In this document: positions 20,801 to 25,236 of the stretch, piece by piece
Numbering within the stretch: position 1 is the stretch's first letter
Layout: each line of letters begins with the position of its first letter
Source: Bimuria novae-zelandiae CBS 107.79
Taxonomy: Eukaryota > Ascomycota > Dothideomycetes > Pleosporales > Didymosphaeriaceae
Assembly: GCA_010015655.1 (NCBI GenBank)
Contig: ML976770.1
Span: 35,774 to 61,009 of the forward strand
Reading direction: 5' to 3'
DNA length: 25,236 nucleotides
The notes under the pieces: model-generated
What the model saw: only the letters and a program-made list of their open reading frames with translations
Told to the model about the DNA's origin: nothing
Databases searched by the model: none
Position numbers and translations under genes: made by a program

Positions 20801-22495
20801 AATTAAGCATAGAATTAAGAACTAATTAATAGCAACCTTCGTTAGTCTCATATACTACCTAAAGGGTTAATAAGATCTAGAAAGCCATCTTAGAAGAGTA
20901 GCAGCTTCTTTATTAACATATACTAGTTAGCATACGTAGCAGCCTCAGCTACAGCATCAAAAACACGATTTCACTACACCGAGCTACCTCCTAAGCCGCG
21001 TCTCTATAAAGATATAATAAGGATGCCATCTCCACACAAGGAAGGCTTTCTCCAAGCGATGCAACAAGAAATTAATAACGTGAAATAAAAAGGCACGTAC
21101 GAGAGGATTACTTGGCAGGAGTTAAATCTATAAGACTAAAAAGTTCTCCTGTTAATGTAGGTCTTTAAGTTCAAGCTTAATAATTAAGAATACCTTACGA
21201 ATTACAAAGCACGCATCTATGTACGAGGCGATCTATAGATAACTACTAAGGATACCTACGCAGCTACTCTAGCAGTTTAAATATTCTAAGCTCTAGTTGC
21301 TATAGCGGCCTACTTTAACATGGAGATCTATTAGTATGATATAGTTAACGCATTCACAAACGCTTAGCTCGCAACACCAGTCTATTATTACTTACTAAAA
21401 GGATTCTCTAATCCTGGTTATCTATAGAAACTATGTCGAGCTCTATACGGCCTGAAGACCTTGCTACTACTCTAGTATTAAGAGCTCACCAAGACGCTCT
21501 CTAAACTAGGACTACACGAAGTCAAAGACGCTCCTTGTCTATAGAAGAATAACAAGCTTCTAGTCTTCTTCTATATAGACGACATTGTCGTACTCTGCCT
21601 ACCAGCCCACAAAGCTGCACTATATGAATTCGAACAAAAGCTCCTGTCTCGATATAAGATTCAATCTCTAGGAGAGCTTTAAACGTTCTATGGTATTTAA
21701 ACGCATAGAGACCGTAAGAATGGCTCTATCTAGCTATTATAAACTTTATACATTGAGAAGCTTGCACAGAAGTTTCCTTCACCAAAGCTATATACAAAGT
21801 TGCTAGCTACACCACTGCCTCTAGAAGAGTTATTGCTATTAGAGAATTAAGCAAATGACTTCACCAAGCACAGATATGCCCAGCTTGTAAGATCTATAGG
21901 ATAAGTAGCTGGAGCTACCTGACCTAATATCTCGAAAGCCTATTCTAAACTAGCGGAGTTTCTCACGAATCCATTTTTACGTCATCTTAATATAGCCTAC
22001 TAGACAATCGCCTACCTGCTAGGAACTAAAGATTAAGCGCTCTACTATACCGCCTCTATCTTAAACGAATTAGTCTATATAGCCAACCAACCTCAACCTA
22101 AGTTCTTTAGAGTAACAGATATATTATACGCTAATAATAAGATCTCACGTAAGAGCTTACAAGGCTATATCTTCTTTCTATTTAGTAGACCTATAGACTG
22201 GAAAGCAACACTCCAACGCTGTGTTATAAAGTTAATAATAAAAGCAGAGCTAGTCGCCGCATCGTCTACAGGCACTAAACTAATCTGGTGGTAGAGAGTC
22301 TTCGAACAAATTAGCTTTAATCTAGATTATAAACGTCTTCTATACTGTGACAATTAGCAGACTATCCGACTTCTCACCTCTACTACGCCTCGTCTTAAGA
22401 CTACTGTACGGCACGTCGATATCCATCATTACTAGCTTCGACAAGAAGCTCAATCTAATAATATTAACCTCTTATACATCTAAACAACCTGTTAA
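17861..22495 (+). pseudogene. gag-pol: Copia C1 gag-pol polyprotein, RIP-disabled and truncated
   Basis: The polyprotein starts at ATG 17861; the first 91 codons are intact (MSKAISSIILQGPHNWELW...). Gag continues with EEWCSTFLAAYNRAKQ and a compact zinc motif CLCGDLHY*GQC at 18707-18742. The protease-like region at 19037-19075 reads TLDLTTDIHICNN, lacking the usual D-S/T-G. The integrase core has the first Asp changed to Asn at 19712-19714, a second Asp at 19904 or 19907 (ADDERGYG) and Glu at 20018-20020 (NGLAERS). RT has an intact YIDD at 21572-21583. RNase H ends with YCDN*QTIRLLTS and HVDIHHY near 22345-22430. Stops are TAA/TAG apart from TGA at 21920-21922 (a Trp position). The frame is cut by hAT at 22497, just before the conserved ADGLTK region. 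Confidence 0.92.
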
Positions 22496-22496
22496 C

Positions 22497-23050
22497 CAGA
22501 GTTGCCAACAATTAATCAATCTATTAATCAATTAGTATTTTTGCTCAAATTAATCCTATTAATTAAATCAATCTCTCTCTCTCTCCATAATCAATCAGTT
22601 TAGTTTTTTCCTATTTTTTTAATTGATTGATTGATTTTTTTGATCTATTTTTACGCCGTATTTAACGCTAAGAAGGCCTTTTAAAGCAGTAATATTAATA
22701 AGTATAGTTAATTATACGTATTGTTAGTGTTAGTTATTTGGTATTTTTAGTAATTTCCTAATTAGGTAATTAGCTAGCTTAACACCCTAATTTTGGCGCG
22801 TTTGCCCTCTCTATTAATACTCTCTCTTACCCTCCTCCCACACTCTCTCGCACCCTCTCTCTTACACGTATATAATAGCCTTAGGTTTACAAAATAAAAG
22901 TAAAAGGAGCTTTCTAAGTATAGCAAAAAGGCTAGTAGCGTTACTAGTCGTCGCGCCTGGCTTATAGAGTATATAGGACCCGCTAGTAACTTAGGGTAGT
23001 TAGAGCTTTAAGACTAAGCTCCAGGACCTTAACGCTATAGCTTTTAACGT
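22497..23050 (+). repeat. hAT left end: subterminal inverted AATCAATC/GATTGATT repeats and leader
   Basis: Copies of AATCAATC-like sequence at 22511-22600 face GATTGATTGATT at 22623-22636, able to form an imperfect long hairpin. A (TC)n run lies at 22571-22585. Subterminal repeats in hAT elements bind transposase. The rest up to about 23050 shows no coding and should be the 5' untranslated region. Confidence 0.6.
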
Positions 23051-25236
23051 AGAGTTTTTACTCTTAATTAACACGCTCTTAAGGTCCTTAAATATATTAA
23101 CGCCCTTTTATAAGTTACTAGAGACACTAACGCCGTCCTCTTAAGCTACGTTAAGTAAGGCTACTACTACTCCCTTAGTTACCTCCTTACCTAGCTCTAA
23201 CAGCCCTAGGCTTAAATTTAACGCTTAGTTTACTAATAACTTTAATAGCATTAACTAGGTAAGGTTACTATAGTATACAAAGCCTTTGCGTATGTAGAGG
23301 TTTAAGAAGTCCTTGCTCTATAATTACGGGTATCGCATTGCTCTCTAGGCAAATATGCAGCGTATATTTTTTGTCTATTACTATTACTATATACATAAAG
23401 TACCTGGTAATTAATTTATTAAAGAGACGATAAGCTCTACATCGTCGGCATGAAACCATGTAGAGCAGAGACGGCCAGGCTATAGGCACTTTCGCCCGGG
23501 TAAATAATTAACTCTATTAGAGTTAGGGCAGCGTACTCTTACTAGCCTTATAAGCGCTAGCGTTAGCGTGCCGCAGGAGGTGTCTAACGCCTTAAGAAAT
23601 TTTAATTAATAGCGTTTTTAACTTGCTCTAGTTAGCTAGCTTGCTAAAAATAATTACCTACTACGCGAAGTAGAGACGCCGTCCTTTTAAGAGCTCTTAC
23701 GCGCCGCTAACCTAAAGGCTAAGCTAGCTACTTTTTAGAGCTATATAACTATTGCTACCTTCCTAATAAGGTTATACGTAAATTTATAGCCTTATATATA
23801 AACTAAGCTTGCTCGCGCCCTTAGCAAAATCTATATTAGCTTTAATAGCTAGTCTATAAAAGGTGGCAAGAGTGCGTTTTATAGGCTTGTCGCTTACTAC
23901 GTTAATAGTTGTGGCAAGCTCTACAACCTGCCTTTTACCCTCCCTTAACTTAGTAGTGCGTATACAGACGAGAAAGTCGCTATAGTTATTATTAAGACAC
24001 TATAGGCCTTTAGTATTAATAGTAGCTTAGTTAGGTATTTTATACTTAATAATGCGACAAATAATAATATAGCCCTTGAGGCGCTAGGCGCCTATTATAG
24101 CTTTACCTTATAGGACTAACGCCTCCGCTGCTTACCTTACTTGCTTAACTTAGTAGGGCAAACTATAATATTTAGAACTAATAAAGACGCCTTTAATAAC
24201 AACACCTTATAGTTTAGACTTAAGGAGAAATACCTACGCGAGTGGCGAGAAAAGGGCCCTATTAAAGTCCTTATAAACATTATACACTTAATATTAACGC
24301 CTTAGTAATATAACCTTTTTAATAACTTTTAATATTTAACACGCGAGGTAGGAGAGCCTTTATAGCTCTTTAAACTTATTAAGCCTATCGTTACTTGCTA
24401 GAATAGCTATCTTGACTTTATAAAGAGAGTAGTCCTTCTCCACCGCGTAATTAATGCTCTTATTAATTACAGGGTAGAGAAGGCGCTATAGGATAAGTCC
24501 TTAGCTTGCGCGCGCGGTAGGGCTCCTGTTAATAAAATACCTATAAAAGGCCTTACTACTACTAATTAGGCTATAATTAGTTAGTATATTAAAGTCCTCC
24601 AGCCCTTAAAGGAGGCTATAAAGAGACTTAAAGGCCATAGCGACTCTAGCCATTTTAGTGCAATCTACGAGATATACCCTACTTTTAAGTACTTCTTCTC
24701 CTACTTTAAGCAGCTTGTTAAGAGCTTTTAAGATATTAATTTTAATAAGCCTAACGCTCTAGAGGACCACTTAAAGATTAACGTAACTATAGCCTACTTA
24801 AAGCTCTTAAAGTATTATAAGCTCCTTAAAAAGACGCCTATTTATTACGCCTCTACAGTCCTCCACCCTTACTATAAGTATTACTTTGTTAACGCATGGA
24901 CTAGAGAGTATAAAGTTTAGCTTAATTAAGCTAATTAGCAATTCTAAGAGCTCTAGGCTATATATAAATTAAAGGACGCCCGCCCTATTATTTCTCTTAC
25001 GCGTAAACGAGTAAAGCGCGTTAGTAATATTAATAACTACGCTAAGTTATACGTTAAGCCTCTAAGAACTAAAACTTCTACTCTACTTATTAATAGTACT
25101 AACAAGTTTAATTGCTAGTGGCATAATAAATTTAGCGTCCTTAAGGATTACGCATACTATATAGATCCTATTAGGTATTAGGTATCTCTTTGCGATCGAT
25201 ATCCCTGCCTTTCTTAGTTTACTATTAATCTCCTCT
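23050..25236 (+). pseudogene. hAT transposase with N-terminal BED finger, RIP-disabled, partial
   Basis: Frame 3 reads continuously from about 23100 to the window end. A Ser/Thr/Pro-rich N-terminus is followed by a BED-type zinc finger region: LLYNYGYRIAL, then FFVYYYYYIHKVPG at about 23367-23408, where the family's C-x2-C cysteines are Tyr. The catalytic domain holds ISFNS*SIKGGK (Asp-to-Asn), LPFTLP, and VRYFILNNATNNN with a second Asp-to-Asn at 24048-24050. EALGAYYSF, then RLRCLPYLLNLV and T*WNSY-like positions follow as in hAT. LHRVINALI, IYEIYPTFKYFFS and ASTVLHPYYKYYF mark the helical insertion domain. The C-terminal dimerisation region is not reached. Many stops; inactive. Confidence 0.88.

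Larger units (their letters stand above)
17587..22496 (+). mobile_element. Ty1/Copia element (C1), young but RIP-disabled, interrupted by hAT
   Basis: It has a 5' LTR with perfect 9-bp inverted ends, a primer-binding site, a short leader and one gag-pol frame (frame 2) in the Copia order gag, protease, integrase, RT, RNase H. The frame is free of indels over 4.6 kb. A hAT element enters at 22497, so the last part of pol, the polypurine tract and the 3' LTR lie outside the window. It carries far fewer stops than G1, G2 or C2. Confidence 0.92.
22497..25236 (+). mobile_element. hAT-superfamily DNA transposon, 5' part, RIP-degraded, runs off window
   Basis: The left end CAGAGTTGCCAAC at 22497 has the CAG-G-TTGCC form typical of hAT termini. 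It falls exactly where the Copia C1 frame stops matching its family. The eight bases before it, CTGTTAAC (22489-22496), would be the left target duplication. A subterminal region rich in AATCAATC/GATTGATT repeats follows, then a hAT transposase. The right terminus is outside, so the duplication cannot be tested. Confidence 0.8.

Noticed and set aside
22347..22535. 62-codon ORF on +
   Set aside because: It overlaps Copia C1 RNase H in another frame and runs across the Copia/hAT junction; a shadow.
23268..23489. 73-codon ORF on the minus strand
   Set aside because: Antisense to the hAT BED-finger region, whose + frame matches the family; a shadow.
1..25236. CRISPR array, tRNA, rRNA, bacterial operon or secondary-metabolite gene
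   Set aside because: No spaced direct repeats, no tRNA cloverleaf or rRNA core, and no coding outside transposable-element relics; the GTTATGAGCCCG match to tRNA-iMet is a primer site, not a gene.

Overview
This window looks like transposon-graveyard heterochromatin from a filamentous ascomycete (Pezizomycotina). I see no intact host gene, tRNA or rRNA. Nearly all of it is nested mobile elements damaged in the way repeat-induced point mutation (RIP) damages DNA. Reading frames stay in register for kilobases but are full of TAA and TAG codons, TGA is rare, CpA and TpG are depleted in favour of TpA, and catalytic Asp codons (GAY) are often Asn (AAY). The few long ORFs are surviving pieces of these dead elements.

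Layout. (1) 1-7025: a Ty3/Gypsy chromovirus on the + strand. Gag is in frame 2 (53-about 1440). Protease, RT, RNase H, integrase, chromodomain and two AT-hook-like motifs are in frame 1 (about 1441-5460). An odd tail with an antisense open stretch follows (5461-5850), then a candidate 3' LTR (5851-7025) whose last 12 bases match positions 1-12 with one C-to-T change. (2) 7026-7140 plus 9420-about 10900: an unidentified minus-strand coding relic, split by (3) a Fot1/pogo element, 7141-9419, with about 47-bp terminal inverted repeats and a TA duplication. That element itself carries an unmutated insertion of about 280 bp (8406-8682). (4) About 10900-16240: a second, more decayed Gypsy chromovirus on the minus strand, cut by an unmutated 223-bp solo LTR (13191-13413) with a TTTAT target duplication. 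(5) About 16780-17553: the 3' end of an old Copia element on the + strand with polypurine tract and LTR. (6) 17587-22496: a younger Copia element on the + strand with an intact 5' LTR, a half-tRNA-iMet primer site and one continuous gag-pol frame. It is cut near its C-terminus by (7) a hAT element starting at 22497 and running off the window.

The genes do not form an operon or pathway; they record successive insertions. Elements long and repeated enough to be RIP substrates are mutated, while short insertions and LTRs are largely spared. I did not find a convincing new biological system. The best leads are the unmutated insertion inside Fot1, the unidentified minus-strand coding relic whose frame continues across the Fot1 site, the antisense tail of the first Gypsy element, and the half-tRNA primer site.
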